This document shows positions 12,419-24,278 of a stretch of 64,000 nt of DNA, piece by piece (positions within the stretch are counted from its first letter, which is position 1; the number at the start of each line of letters is the position of its first letter). Origin of the DNA: Simmondsia chinensis (lineage: Eukaryota > Streptophyta > Magnoliopsida > Caryophyllales > Simmondsiaceae); NCBI GenBank assembly GCA_018398585.1, contig JAGTTD010000007.1:13136320-13200319 (forward strand), given 5' to 3'. The notes under the pieces are model-generated. The model saw nothing but the letters and a program-made list of their open reading frames with translations, was not told the origin of the DNA and did no database searches. The translations under genes and the position numbers were made by a program.

Positions 12419-12423
12419 AAACC

Positions 12424-13608
12424 CAACCACGTGTGGAAAAAAATGGCCAATGGAATTGTAATTCGGTAACCAAAATAGGTCTCGTAAAGTTTCGAGTACT
12501 GAGCGATCAACTAACGAGAAGTACCGATTAATCAGCTGCCCGCGCACGACACGCTTCACGGTGAGGCTTTCCATCAATCGAGAAACCGGGCCAATCAATC
12601 AGCCCGGTACAGTACGTAAGCCGATCGATCAACTCGGCTTCTGCGGTGTGACCTATAAATAAAGAGGGAGGGAGACCTATTTTTGTATCTTTTTGGCACA
12701 CCTCCTCTCCTTCCCGCAGCTGCTGCAAGATCCAATGTGCTCTCAAACGCCGAAGTGCAGGAGGTCAAAGTGATGGGAGGATTCGAGCTCGGATCAGCAT
12801 TAACACAAATTGGGGGAGTCTTTTCTTTCAATTTTACTCATTGTTTGCCTTTTTACATGGATTTTATGATGTGTAAAACTCCTATAGAGGAGTAGACGTC
12901 TTTAGTTTAGGGTATGAGGGACGGGTAGCCGTCCACAACCCAGTTTTGTATTTTGCTTTGACGATGATTTAGTTATATTATATTCGCACCCCTATTGGGA
13001 GTTATTCATGATTGACTGGAATTTCTGCATATGTGCTTGTAGCCATGTTTAGATTTCAAACTTTTTTAGCAATTAGTATTGTGCTTGTTGCCTAGACCAT
13101 AACATAACAGGTTGAACACAATATTTATATAGTTAATATTGAATTGGGAGTTATAAAGGAATTAAGTAGTGCTAATTTGAGAACTTATGCTACACTCAGG
13201 GTGATAAGATAGTTATGCCTTTAGACTAGTTTCATTACTTTATGCCCTAATTTACATATTAACCCAGTTAAAGCTTGTAGCCTAATAACCTAGGCTTAGA
13301 GCTTGGAGCCTAAGTCATTCAAATTATCGTCTTATGTAAAATGTAACAATGGGACACATGTAGAGCCACCTTGTATTCACTCCTTAAACTAACCTGAATC
13401 AAATTGACATCTCTTTTCATTGTTAAATTGCTTTTGTATACTTAATCACTTAAATCCACCCAAAAAGAACTGATCTCAATGGTTTGTTAACCATTAGGTT
13501 TAACTTAACACTGATTCCCTACGGACAAGACCCGTTACCTGACAAAGCTACGACGATCTCATACGCTTGCGAGTAGACGGTTTTAAAACAACCTTTAAAA
13601 TTACATCA
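12424..13608 (+). mobile_element. 5' LTR of the Athila/Tat-like element, right part
   Basis: Resumes with 'caaccacgtgtgg', exactly where the 3' LTR continues at about 17975. A TATA box 'ctataaataaag' lies near 12652. The LTR ends 'ttacatca' just before the primer site. With the 178 bases at 6490-6667 the LTR measures about 1363 bases. Confidence 0.82.
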
Positions 13609-13614
13609 AGTTTT

Positions 13615-13629
13615 TGGCCCCGTTGCTGA
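13615..13629 (+). promoter_or_regulatory. Primer binding site of the Athila/Tat-like element
   Basis: 'tggccccgttgctga' resembles the TGGCGCCGTTGCCGG-type sites of Athila and Tat elements and lies 6 bases after the LTR end. Confidence 0.65.
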
Positions 13630-13764
13630 GAAATATGTAGGCTAACTTAGATTTAGATATTAACGAGTTTTTATTTTATTTCACTTTCGTGATCGTTAAT
13701 TCACTGTTTTCAAGTCTTTAACATCAAAGTTTTTAACATTAAATTTTCATTTGTTTTAATTTAT

Positions 13765-14520
13765 TTGCCCAGCAACCCACAGTTGGTGCCTACCGTGCGA
13801 CGTACAATTGGAAATCATTTCGTTCCTCAAATTTATGTTCCGCTAGACAAAGTTGGATTACCCACTGTGGGTAATGCATACTTAGAGATAAATCCCGAGA
13901 CCATCAACATGCTTCCCATTTTTTATGGGAAATCAAATGAGAGCCCATATGAGCATCTTTACACTTTTCTCGAAATTTGCAAAACTTGTCATTATCAAGG
14001 TGTCTTGCACTATGCAATTCGACTACGTCTTTTTCCCTTGTCTCTAAAAGTTGTAGCTAACTGATGGCTTCGGTCCTTGCTTGGGGGTGAAGTCACAACT
14101 TGGGCAGATCTACAACAAAAGTTCTTGATCAAGTTTTACCCTAATGCCAAAACTATGGCTATTAGGCGAGCCATAAACACTTTTGAACAAAATGTTCAAG
14201 AACAATTTCATGAGAGTTGGGACGGGTTTAAGGAGCTCCTTAGAAGCTGTCCACACCACAGGTCGCCCAAGTGGGCTCTTGGGCAGAACCTCTATGATGG
14301 TCTCACGGCTTCTAACAGGCAAATAGTTTACGCTTCATGCGAGAGAGCATTTAACCAAGAAGATGAGAACGAGGCCTGGACGTTATTTGAGTGCCTCTGT
14401 GTACACTCCCTCAACCAAGCCTCCTTTGCAAGGGTAGTTAGAGGGAGCACACACAGTGTCTACAAAATAGTACCTAATGATGACGTTAACCATAGACTAG
14501 ATGCCCTTAATTGCATGTGA
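13765..14520 (+). pseudogene. Athila/Tat-type gag with an internal stop
   Basis: One frame runs from 13765 to 14520 and is broken only by TGA at 14062-14064. Motifs such as 'TTWADLQQKFLIKFYP', 'CPHHRSPKWAL' and 'LYDGL' match the gag core of Athila/Tat-lineage gypsy elements, which builds the virus-like particle. The true start may lie upstream. No zinc knuckle is obvious after it; 14521-15063 is decayed gag tail. Confidence 0.75.
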
Positions 14521-15063
14521 GCCCTATTAATGTGCGCCCAATATACGCAGCTGAGTCATCGGGAGGTATTACTCGGTGTGGCATTTGTTTGTGTGAAGAC
14601 CATTCTATGCTTGATTGTTTATATGTGTCTCAATTTTCCAAATACTTGTTGGAATAGGCTTATGCAGCTCATGGATATTCGAGGAATAATGACGCATTCT
14701 CCAACAACTACAATCCCGGGTAACGCAATCATCCGAATAGAACGTCAATCAAAATCCACCCGCGAGATAATAGAATCCTAGTCATGTAGGTAACACTTCA
14801 GGATTCACAGTTCAAGGAGCGTATGAGCCGATTAATGGAAGATACTACACAACTGGTTTGATGCCATTCTCAGTCCATAGCTAAATTAGAGGACCAGATA
14901 ACACAAGTGGCTCAAGCACTTCAGAGGCAAGACAAAGAGAGGTGACCCTCCTGGCCTCTCACAATTCCAGTAGGGTTGACTAGTTCTAACCATAACTTGC
15001 TTCCTCACAAGCAAGTTAAGGTTGTTTCATTGTCTATGGAGGGAAACGTTAGGGATGTGAAGG

Positions 15064-15848
15064 TTGAAGGTTGAGAAGGAAAGCAAGGATCTCTCCTCCA
15101 CTGCTGATGGTGAGGGCCCACAAGATAGGTCATTTGAACATGCTATCCCTTTTCCTTCGACCTTTGAAGGAATGAGGAAGAAGGACAACCCAAAGAGTGC
15201 TGAGCTCATAGATGTGTTTAAGGACGTGAAGCTGAACTTTCTATTGATTGAATCCATTAAACACATTTCTATTTATGCCAAGTTTCTCGAGGACCTTTGC
15301 ACCAAAAAAAAGAACGCGCAAGCGCATATCCCGAAGAAGGCCTAGCTCACTGAGAAGGTGAGCAGCATTTTAGTGTCGGGCGCCTGACCTAAGTTTCAAG
15401 ACCCCGGGGCTTTTGCTGTTCCATGTGTCTTCGGAGAGCATTACACTAGCATAGCCTTGATAGATCTAGGAGCACAGGTTTTCGAGAATTGGGTATAGGA
15501 GACCTTAAGCCAACCAATGTCACACTTCAATCGGCTGATAGGACAGAGCATGTACCTCATGGAGTGTTGGAGGATGTACTTGTCAAGGTTGGCAGGTTTG
15601 AAATCCCTGTTGATTTTATTGTCTTAGATATAGACCCTACTTCTAGGCAGAAGCATAACACGCCCATTATTCTAGGTCGACCATTCCTAGCAACAGCCGA
15701 CGCTGTGATTCATTGTGGGACAGAAGTGTTGGAGGTTTCTTTTGGAATCTTCAAGAGAAAATTGAAGGTCTCAAACTTTGTTCGGCACCCTAAGACTAAG
15801 GATGAGTTGGAATGCTATAGGGTTGATAATATTGACCCTTTGGTATAG
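15064..15848 (+). pseudogene. Decayed gag tail and aspartic protease (Athila-type)
   Basis: 15064-15345 resembles the region before the Athila protease ('SAELIDVFKDVKLNF', 'YAKFLEDLCTKKK'). The protease follows in broken frames. 'ALIDLGAQV' near 15455-15480 stands where the D-L-G-A active site is expected. 15489-15848 holds 'LKPTNVTLQSADRT', 'HGVLEDVLVKVGRFEIPVDF' and 'IILGRPFLATADAVI', all typical of the protease C-terminal half. RT, RNase H and integrase, which should follow, are absent. Confidence 0.72.
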
Positions 15849-17794
15849 TCGAATAAGCTTGATTTTACAAAAAATGCTGATTGTAATAGTGTCCCTGTTT
15901 GTGTCGATAGCTGTGCTTCATCACCTACACTTGGTAGTATAGAGATTTTCAACCCCAATGCTAGTAATTTTTCCTTCCTTGATAGTCATGAGTCTAGAAA
16001 TGCTGTTGGGTTTAGGGGATCGTCCTTACTAGGTCAACCTGAGTTCTATGGCAAACACTACCTCGGATTTTTGTTGATATTGTGCTGTAAACTACAGCCG
16101 GCTAAACAAGTTAAACTTAGCGCTCTTAGGATGCAAACCAACCTACTTTTAATTCTTTTTTCATTTGTTTTTCCACATGTACTCTCTTTCATTTGCAAAT
16201 CCGTTTGCTATCCCTACCACGCTAATTTTGTTTCCCTTTTACTAAACACTTGTACCATCCTTATTTCTAGCATTACTAATAAGTCTATTTAGTATTCTAT
16301 CTTCTCTGTCTTCGATTGGAGCTTGCTATCCTGTCTTCCCTTTTTGGATTTGCTCACCACACATAGTTGAATATGCCACACCTCAAGTTGCCTCTTTCCT
16401 TTCCTTGCTTGTATTTATTTTCGTTGACTTGTATTGAGGACAATGCAAGGTTTGAGTTTGGGGATGGCATGAATGGTGTAAACTCTTGATTGTCCTTTTA
16501 GCATTGTTTTTGCTTAAATTAGCTTCCTTTTGGCATGAATAAGCATTGAATTATTTGTGACTTCTAACGAAGATCAAATTTCAGAAGTAGTATGATGATT
16601 AGAATATTTATGTAATGATATTATTTATGGAGCTGACTTTTGAATTTGTATTTTTGTCCTTTAACTCATTATAGAGCATTATTTTTCACCCTTAATCTTG
16701 TTGCATATCCTGCTTTCAAGGTTGAAATAGTGGAAATAATTTTAGGAAATTGAATCCACCATTTACCCCTAACAATATTTAAGCGTGCTTGGGCGAAAGT
16801 AATACCAGAATGGGTGACCTCCTGGGAAGTCCTCACCCTCAAGTTGGGAGCACTCGGAAACAACCTCTCTTCAGGGGTAATACCTTGAAGGGGGGAAGGC
16901 TACGTACATCCTCCCCCCCAGACCCTGCTTATGCAGGAGCCCGTGAGGCACTGGGTTAGTTGTTGCTTTTAATGTTTAAATCAATTTTCTATCTCTTTAA
17001 CTTAAGTGACACCCCCCCCCCCCCCGGCCCCGCCCAAAAAAAAAAAAAAGATTCCTATGACTTGTTGGTCCTTGTAGCCCTTATGTCTTAAGCAAGTAAG
17101 CCCGTAGGGGTGTCTTAACACCTAGTACCTTGAGCCAACTGGGTTGGGAGCTGCCAGTCCAAAGCTTGCTATATGGGCCATAAGGAAAGCTTAAGAAGAA
17201 TCAACCAGCTCAGGTTACTGTAGTAAGCACTAATACCTAAAAAAAGGGTATGTGCTAGTAATGGCTTAGGCTGTGAATTCCTTTGACTCGGGCCATTTGG
17301 TCCAAGGAGTACTTTTCCCTCGATGCCTTGAGCTAATTAGATCAGGAGTCACCGGCCAAAAATTCGCAACATGGGTTTGAGGGAGACATGCTGGACTGTG
17401 GAAAAAAAAAAAAAGAAAAAAAAGGGAGAAAACAACAGAGAAAAGAGAAGCCTTTTGATTTCATTATTGATTACCAGTGAATGGTTAGGATAACTGACTC
17501 CTTTTGTTATTCTATTTATTCATCTTAAATTTGGAGAGTTTGAAATAAGATAAAGGGAAGAGAAGTTCTAAGCTCACATACTAGTAAAAAGGCTTGAATC
17601 GTGAGAATTTGAGTCAGAACTAGCGTAATAATAATGTTACATAAACATTCTTAACTCTCAAGTGCACCTTCAAGTATGTTTGGAGATATTTTTCTCAATT
17701 AATTCTAGCCATTCCAAGCTTGTTCCAAAGTTTCCATCTTTAGCTAGTTTGAGCTGAATCTTGTTTGAGGATGAGCAAGGTGTGGGTTGGAGGA
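15849..17794 (+). other. Non-coding 3' region of the Athila/Tat-like element, ending in a purine tract
   Basis: No RT or integrase motif in any frame. It contains a 5S-headed SINE (16779-16975), a C run near 17012-17025 and A-rich stretches. It ends 'tttgaggatgagcaaggtg' followed by 'tgggttggagga', a purine tract directly before the 3' LTR. This matches the 'gaggatgagcaa...gtgtggg' boundary common in Athila/Tat elements. Confidence 0.7.
16779..16975 (+). mobile_element. SINE with 5S rRNA-derived head (second copy)
   Basis: 16779-16833 aligns to nucleotides 52-106 of plant 5S rRNA with about 51 of 55 matches by hand (from memory of the consensus). It includes 'ttaagcgtgcttgggcga' and 'gggtgacctcctgggaag', the internal Pol III control region. 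From 16834 it runs into the shared SINE body ('ctctcttcagg', 'tacgtacatc', 'cagaccctgctt', 'aggcactgggtt') and a T/G-rich tail. The 5' half of the 5S part is degenerate or missing; 'caccatttacccc' at 16757 may be a remnant. No clear target duplication. Confidence 0.72.
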
Positions 17795-18783
17795 TGTTAA
17801 TGTGCCTTATATTTACATATTTTATTCATTCCTGCAACATAGTCAGATTTTACATGCATGTTTTGTTGTAATCTACGTACATTTAGGCTTGGAGTGCAAC
17901 AGAGCAAACCAAGGTAAAAAAAGATGCAGAATTAAGCATAATCGAGGCATATTTGAAGATTGCTTTGAGAAACCCAACCATGTGTGGAAAAGAATGGCCA
18001 ATCAGGATGTAATTCGGTAACACAAATAGGTCTCGTAAAGTTTCAGGTACTAAACAATCAATCGACATGAAGTACCAATGAGTCAGCAGCCCGAGCAGGA
18101 CACGGTTTACAATGAGGCTTTCAATCAATCAAGTAATCGAGCCCATCAATCGACACGGTAGCCGATCGATTGGCTCAGCTTCTACGATGTGACCAATAGG
18201 TCATGCTACAAATGTAAATAAAGAGGGGAAGACTTATTTTCGTATCTTTTCAGCACTCCTCCTTTCCTCCTCTCCATCTCGAAGCCACTACAAGATACAA
18301 CGTGCTCTCAAACGTCAAAGTGCTGGTGATCCGAGTGCAATGCTGGGAGGATTTGAGCTCGGATCAGCGTCAACACAGATTGAGGGAGACTTTTCGTTTA
18401 GTTTTACTCATTGTTTGTCTTTTTACATTGATTTTATGATGTATAAAACTCCTATGGAGGAGTAGACGTTTTTTGTTTAGGGATGAAGAACAGGTAGCCA
18501 CCCGTATCCCAGTTTTGTATTTTGCTTTGACAATGATTTAGTTGTATTATATTCGCAACCTTGTGGGGAGTTATTCGTGATTGATTGGTATTTCTGTATG
18601 TGTGCTTGTAGCCCCCATGTTTATCTTTCTAGCTTTTTTAGCAATTAGTCTTGTGCATGTAACCTAGAATGTAACATAAAAGGTTTTCATGCATGGTCAG
18701 GGTTGAGATTGTACTCAACCCTGAACACAATCTTTATATAGTAATATTGAATTAAGAGTGAGAAAGGAATTAAGTAGTGCTAA
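17795..18783 (+). mobile_element. 3' LTR of the Athila/Tat-like element, truncated
   Basis: Collinear with 6490-6667 plus 12424 to about 13172. At 17960-17980 it reads straight through the site that the Reina-like element occupies in the other LTR. Similarity stops at about 18783 ('ttaagtagtgctaat'), so roughly 370 bases of LTR end are missing at a junction with a different element. Confidence 0.82.
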
Positions 18784-21700
18784 TGGAATAAAACTTCGGT
18801 TTGTCCATCTCTTTGGGGATGGTAGGCGATCAAGTTGTGTAGTTCAACGCCTTGTAACTAAAATAGTTCTTCCAAAACATTGCTTGTAAGTACAGGAATC
18901 TGTATAACCTGAAAATTTCCATCATAAAGATGTTGGCAACTGTCAAAGCAGAATAGGGATGTGATAAAGTAATAAAATGTTCATATTTTCTAAGCTTATC
19001 AACTGCCACCAATATCATTTACTTTTCATGGGACTTCGAAAGACCCTCAATTAAGTCTATAAAAATACTACTTCAAATGGTGTCAGGAATGGGTAGGGGT
19101 TGAAGTAAACCCGGAAAAGCAGTGGTTTATGTTTTACAATGTTGGCAAGTGTCACAGGTTCGAATGTAAGCCTCTATATCGTGTTTCATTCCCTTCCAAT
19201 AAAGAAGGGTAGCTATGTTTTTTTTCTTTATAGCATGCACTCCTGAGTGCCAATCCACTGGGGAGGTGTGCATCCAATTAAATATGTCAACTTTTAAAGG
19301 TCCTTGAGTGATGACCACCAGTTTGCCTTTTCTTCTACAAATTTTGATTTAGCCACACGAATAGCGAAGATGAGCATCGGGTTGATGTTGAGCGATGACC
19401 ACCAGTTTGCCTTCTCTTCTGTAAATGTTGATTTGGCCATACGAATAGCGAAGATGAGCATCGGGTTGATGTTGAATTTCCTATATGAGTTGTTGAAAGT
19501 GAGGTTCCTGCAACCAATCTTGTTGAAGATGAGCTAAAGGATCAAAGGAAATAGTTGTTAGTCTTAAAGTCAGGAGTTCGCCTTCCAGGCATGTGACAAT
19601 GCATCCACGGCGACATTATCTTTGCCCTTTTTGCATTATATGTCATAGTTCAAACCCATTAATTCTGAAAACCATTGGTGTTGAAATAGGGTGGTAATTA
19701 GTTTTGGTGGAAAAGTGGCATCCTATCAAGTATTAGTGCCATTTTTGTACCGCATGAATGAAAGCTCGGAGCTCATGATCGTAACAGGTTTGGCCTAGTT
19801 TAATGGTGAAAGAGCCTTGCTAATGTAGGAAATTCGGTGGCTAGCCAAAAGTAGGATAGAAACAATTCCAATCCGAGACGCATTGGTCTCGACTACGAAA
19901 GTTTTTTTAAATTCAGGTAATGCCATAGGGGCCATGATTAGCACAGACTTTAACGTATCAAAAGCAGTTTGAGCAAAGTCACTCTAAGTGAAAGCATTCT
20001 TTTCTAAGTAAATTAGTGAGGGGTTTAGCAATTTTTCCATAACATTGGACAAAAATGCTTGAAATATCACATGAGGCCTAAAAAAGCGCATAATTGTTTA
20101 AGCGTTTGTGGTACTAGCCAATCGCGAATGACCTATATTTTTAGTCAGTCCTTGGCCACTCAACCCTCTCTAATAATTTTCCCAATTAGTTGATCTCAAT
20201 TAATTTAAGTGATAACCTACTTTTCTTTGCATACAAGGAATCACAAGCCAAAAGTCGAAAAACTCGTAAATGGTGCAAATGAGCAGGCTTTGAGGGACTA
20301 TAAACCACTATATCATCAAAAGATACTAGAACAAACCTTCACAAATGTTTTTGAAAGATCGAATTCAACAATGACTGGAAGGTTGATGGGTCGTTCATAA
20401 GACTAAATGGCATAACAAGAAATTCATAATGCACTGAGTGAGTTCAAAAAGCAGTCTTAAAAATATCAACGTTGTCCACTCGAATTTGGTGATACCCGAA
20501 ATGAAGATCAATTTTGGAAAAACATTTTGTGCTGTGTAATTCATCAAATAATTCTTCAATTAAAGGAGGGTATTTATCTTTTACCGTGCTATGGTTCAAA
20601 GCATGACAGTCTTTTTTTTTCTTGACTAAAACTATCGATGATGCATAGGGACTTTTCCTTTCCTATATAGTATGCATTTCTATTAACTCTTCAACCATCA
20701 TCTCAATTATGACTTTTTGGCTAGTTGAATAGCAATAAGTTCTCAGATTTATTGGATTTGCACCCTCCTTGAAGGAAATGCAATGATCAAACCCTTGTCA
20801 TGGCGGTGACAGGGATTTAGGCTTCTTGAAGACATGTTCAAACTCTCGAAGTGGTGTGTGCAAGGCCTCGGGTGGAGGGGTTCGATCATATGATACTTAT
20901 GTATTAATGAAAGACGCTGAGTTCCTTGGAGCTCACACCGCACAGAAGGCCGAATTGACCACGGGTCATAATAAATTTGGTAACTTCTTGTCGTGGATTT
21001 CTTTGAGGGAATGGGTTAGTTTGCCCCTAAGAGTATGTCTTCATCCTTATATATGAATGTAGTGCTAAGGCTTTTCATATCAAAAGTAATGGGTCCTACC
21101 TCAGTTAACCATTGGCTTCACAAAACCATGTCACAACCCCAAAGTGGAATAAAATTAAACCAGTGATGTATGTGATCTCATCGATTTTCCAACTGAAATT
21201 CTGCAACTACTAGTACTAGCCATTTGGTCCCCATCTCTTATGTAGGAAGTGGTGAGGTTGAGGTGATGAGGCAACCTATACGTTGAGCTACCCTACTATG
21301 AAAGAAAGTTATGGGTGGTGCCACAATCTATGAGTAAATGGAGGCGATTTGGCCAATAATTACCCATAGCCTGTAGGGTTTGCTAATACAATGAAATGAT
21401 GGAGGTATTGTGTAGGGCATTATCAACCTCAAATTGGCCCACCTCGTTCAGTTCCTCGACTTCTACTGAAAGGTATTACCCACACGAGTGCTGATTAGCA
21501 CACCGATGGGATCATGAATGGATCGTCACAAAAAAACATAAACCCTTGGCATAATGCTCCTCAATTTTAGTTCTACTTAATAAGTGCTTATTCCCCTCAC
21601 TAGTATCACCTACCCGTTTGGTCCCTCCTGTAACTAGCCTCTTACTAATATGAGGGGTATGACTCGAGTTCAGGGCCCGTCGCCATGAATGAATTGTTTG

Positions 21701-22728
21701 AGCATTAATATTAGCCTCATAAAGTTTTGCATTACGCATGACATCAAGTGTCCTAGGCTAGATAACCTAATGGTCATTTCCATATCCTCTCTCAAGTTAC
21801 TTATGTAGCAACTTATTGCCTGATCGTCACATAATGTTGATGTAGTGTAACAAGGTCATCCATGGGGTCCTCATAGTCCTTTCTGAAGTGTTCAAACAAT
21901 GGGTCCCTACACTATTCCTAGGGAATAAAGAGGCCATGATCCCTAATAAAGTGTTGATACCAAATGTGAGTTAAGCCTTCCGTACTCATGGAGGCCAACT
22001 TGACTTTCATTTGGGCTAGTACATGGTCTAAACAAAAAAAAAATGTTCATATTTAAAACCCAACTTCTAATGTCTTGGCCCGCGAAACCTAGAAATTTTA
22101 TTTTTTCGAGACAGGGGGAACCTGATTCATGTTATCGGTACTATATGTGCCAAAGGTCATTGGTAGATCCACATAGCCATGGGTCGAGTATCCCAACCCA
22201 TTGACGGAGTGGTCATAGGGACCAGTGGGAATACGCACCAAGTTGGGTTGCTGGTCCCTACTATGTAAAAGCGAGTGACCCGTGAACACTTGAGCCAAAG
22301 GTGATTTACTAAGTGCATGGGTCGTAGGTTTTTGACCTATCGTTAACTCATGCCCGTTGAAGGGGTTGTATGAATAATCAGAACTAGGGAGCTCATCCCC
22401 TGTGTTTTTGACCTATAGTAACCGTTGGTAGGTAAGTCATGGTTTGGGTGGGGGCAGAAGCATATGGCCTCGCAGCAGCAGAAATGACACAAGTTGGGAA
22501 GGAAACGAAAGGAGAAGCAGTCGATTTTACCCGTGATGCCATCCCCATTATCACCTCTTTGAGTTTGTTCACGAGTTGTTGTTGCTTACTACATTCCAAA
22601 TCTTTTTACATTTCTTCAAAAACATGGCTCTCTTGTTAACTTTGCTTCCGCAATCCTTCCAGATCCGCCAGAAGCACCGTCTAGCTTCGTCTCACCTATG
22701 GCAGACGATTTGTGGCTTTGATGCCACT
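18784..22728 (-). mobile_element. Decayed Reina-like gypsy element, 3' end missing
   Basis: - strand remains in the order gag, protease, RT, integrase. Gag tail in 21512-21739 ('SSHTPHISKRLV'). RT around 20440-20680 in broken frames ('TVKDKYPP', 'FSKIDLHFGYHQIRV', 'HYEFLVMPF'). Integrase zinc finger in 19127-19318 ('H..V', 'CDTCQHCK'). Integrase core start in 18830-19018 ('HFITLSHPYSALTVA'). Motifs fit the Reina group. The integrase C-terminus and 3' LTR are missing at 18783, where a truncated LTR of another element abuts. All reading frames are heavily broken. Confidence 0.75.
19304..19471. repeat. Tandem duplication, 2 x 84 bp
   Basis: Two units (19304-19387 and 19388-19471) starting 'ttgagtgatgaccaccagtt' and 'ttgagcgatgaccaccagtt'. 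They differ at roughly ten positions. The unit is a multiple of three bases and lies between the integrase zinc finger and RNase H remains of the Reina-like element. Confidence 0.85.
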
Positions 22729-22929
22729 TGATATACCCCAAATTATAACCAAGGAAAATTAAGAACTAAGAACGCAAAAGAGAGATTCTTATTCATGATC
22801 AGACCGACATCCCCAACAGCTTATAACCGCCACCAATAGCAAGGATAAAAAAGTAATTAGCTTATAATTATCTGGATGTTTTAGTAGAAAAGGGAAAAAA
22901 ACTCCAAATCGCATACAACCTTCATGACT
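22717..22929 (-). mobile_element. Primer site and start of the 5' LTR of the decayed Reina-like element
   Basis: 'ctttgatgcca' (22716-22726) reads TGGCATCAAAG on the - strand, a Met-type primer site. 'tgatataccccaaatt' at 22729 looks like the inner edge of the LTR. The far end cannot be placed, because the sequence grades into copia remains. Confidence 0.5.
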
Positions 22930-23457
22930 AAAATGATATGGCTTGCTCAAGCTGAAAAACCAGCACTCGTGTGGTATCCACGCCCCTTCCCTTTCTCGAC
23001 CAGATGAGGTGTGCTATGTGGGCCCAGACTCCTAACCCACTACTGCGGTGAGCCCTTAGTTGTCTATGGGGCTGCAGCTCACATTGGCTAAATAGCAAAG
23101 ACTTCCTCTGTGGCCTTGCTTCCGGGGTTCCAGTGCCCTTTTTCCAGGGTTAGATTGACCCATTCTGCCTCTTCGTTCATGTTCTCTATTTTGGGCATAT
23201 CACGGTCGCCCTAGAACCACTGATGCCCCTCCAGTCGTCAACGCATCTACACTGACAACATCTAACGCATCCTCAAGTGTTATTAGTGCTACGAATTTTG
23301 TTGTGGCTGAGCCTTTAGGGGGTCACAAGAAATGTTCGCAATCCCACTACCACAACCAATTAAGTTGTCACTAAACCCCCTTTTCATGGCAAGCAACCAA
23401 CTAATGTGGGTACTGCATTATTCCTACTCGTCTTGTACTCCTCCCCCGCCCTAGGGG

Positions 23458-24278
23458 CAGACGCAGCCTTTGGACACTGGGGCACGTGCCCCCAGTCAAT
23501 ACTGTATTTTTATAATATATAATAATGTGTCTTAGATAGAATGATGCATGCCCCCAGTCTAGTGGTAAAGTTGTCCTTACATGATAACAGAGGACGCGGG
23601 TTCGATACCTTGTGCATCCTTTTTTCCAATTTTTTTTCTACTTTTATCTTGATTTTCTACTTCTCTTTCATATGATATTTTATTTTACTTTAAATAATTT
23701 TGTTACTTATAAATTATAATCATTTAATATTATTTTTATATGCTAATATCTCTGCTTTTTAATTAATATCTTACTACAGTTGTATTTCAATAATTATATA
23801 TTTAATTTTAGTTAATTAAGTGCGCAATAGTAATAAATAACTATTGTATGATAACTAATATATTTATAATGCAACATGATACTGCCCCAACCAATACCGT
23901 TTCCTCGTCCTATCTTCATCCTTCTTAATTGATTGAGAGGAAACTAATGATGAAGCTATTAATTGTTATTTGGTAAGTGAGCATATATCAAGTAAAATTA
24001 AATATTTCTTTGGGGATATTAGCGGATTTGTCAAAAAACATAATTCTTTTTTAATTGGGTAATACACACATACATACATACCTATATAAATATGGACAAC
24101 ATTTTTGTGTTGATAAATTATATGATTTTTTTTGTGATTTTTTGGATATTTTTTCAAAGTACCTCTCAATTTTGTCCTAATTTGGGAATGATAGTCTAAA
24201 TCTCAGATTTTATTGATTGCCACTCAATAGACCACCTATATGTGCCCCCAGTGAAAAATGTTTCTGGATCCGCCACTG
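23458..24278. mobile_element. hAT-like non-autonomous element
   Basis: 821 bp, starting CAGACGCAGCC and ending with the complement of CAGTGGCGGATCCAG. 'actgggg' and 'gcacgtgccccc' on the left mirror 'tgtgcccccagtg' on the right. CAGNGGCGGATCCAG ends are common in plant hAT-type MITEs. The interior is very AT-rich. The 8-bp duplication expected for hAT is not clear in the C-rich flanks. The copia-like sequence continues on both sides. Confidence 0.55.
23551..23612 (+). promoter_or_regulatory. tRNA-like Pol III promoter (A and B box) inside the hAT-like element
   Basis: 'tctagtggtaaag' (about 23558-23570) resembles a tRNA A box. 'ggttcgatacc' (23599-23609) fits the B box GGTTCGANNCC. Spacing of about 30 bases is normal for tRNAs and tRNA-derived SINEs. 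A T-run follows at about 23620. It could be a SINE head that inserted into, or was captured by, the DNA element. Confidence 0.5.
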
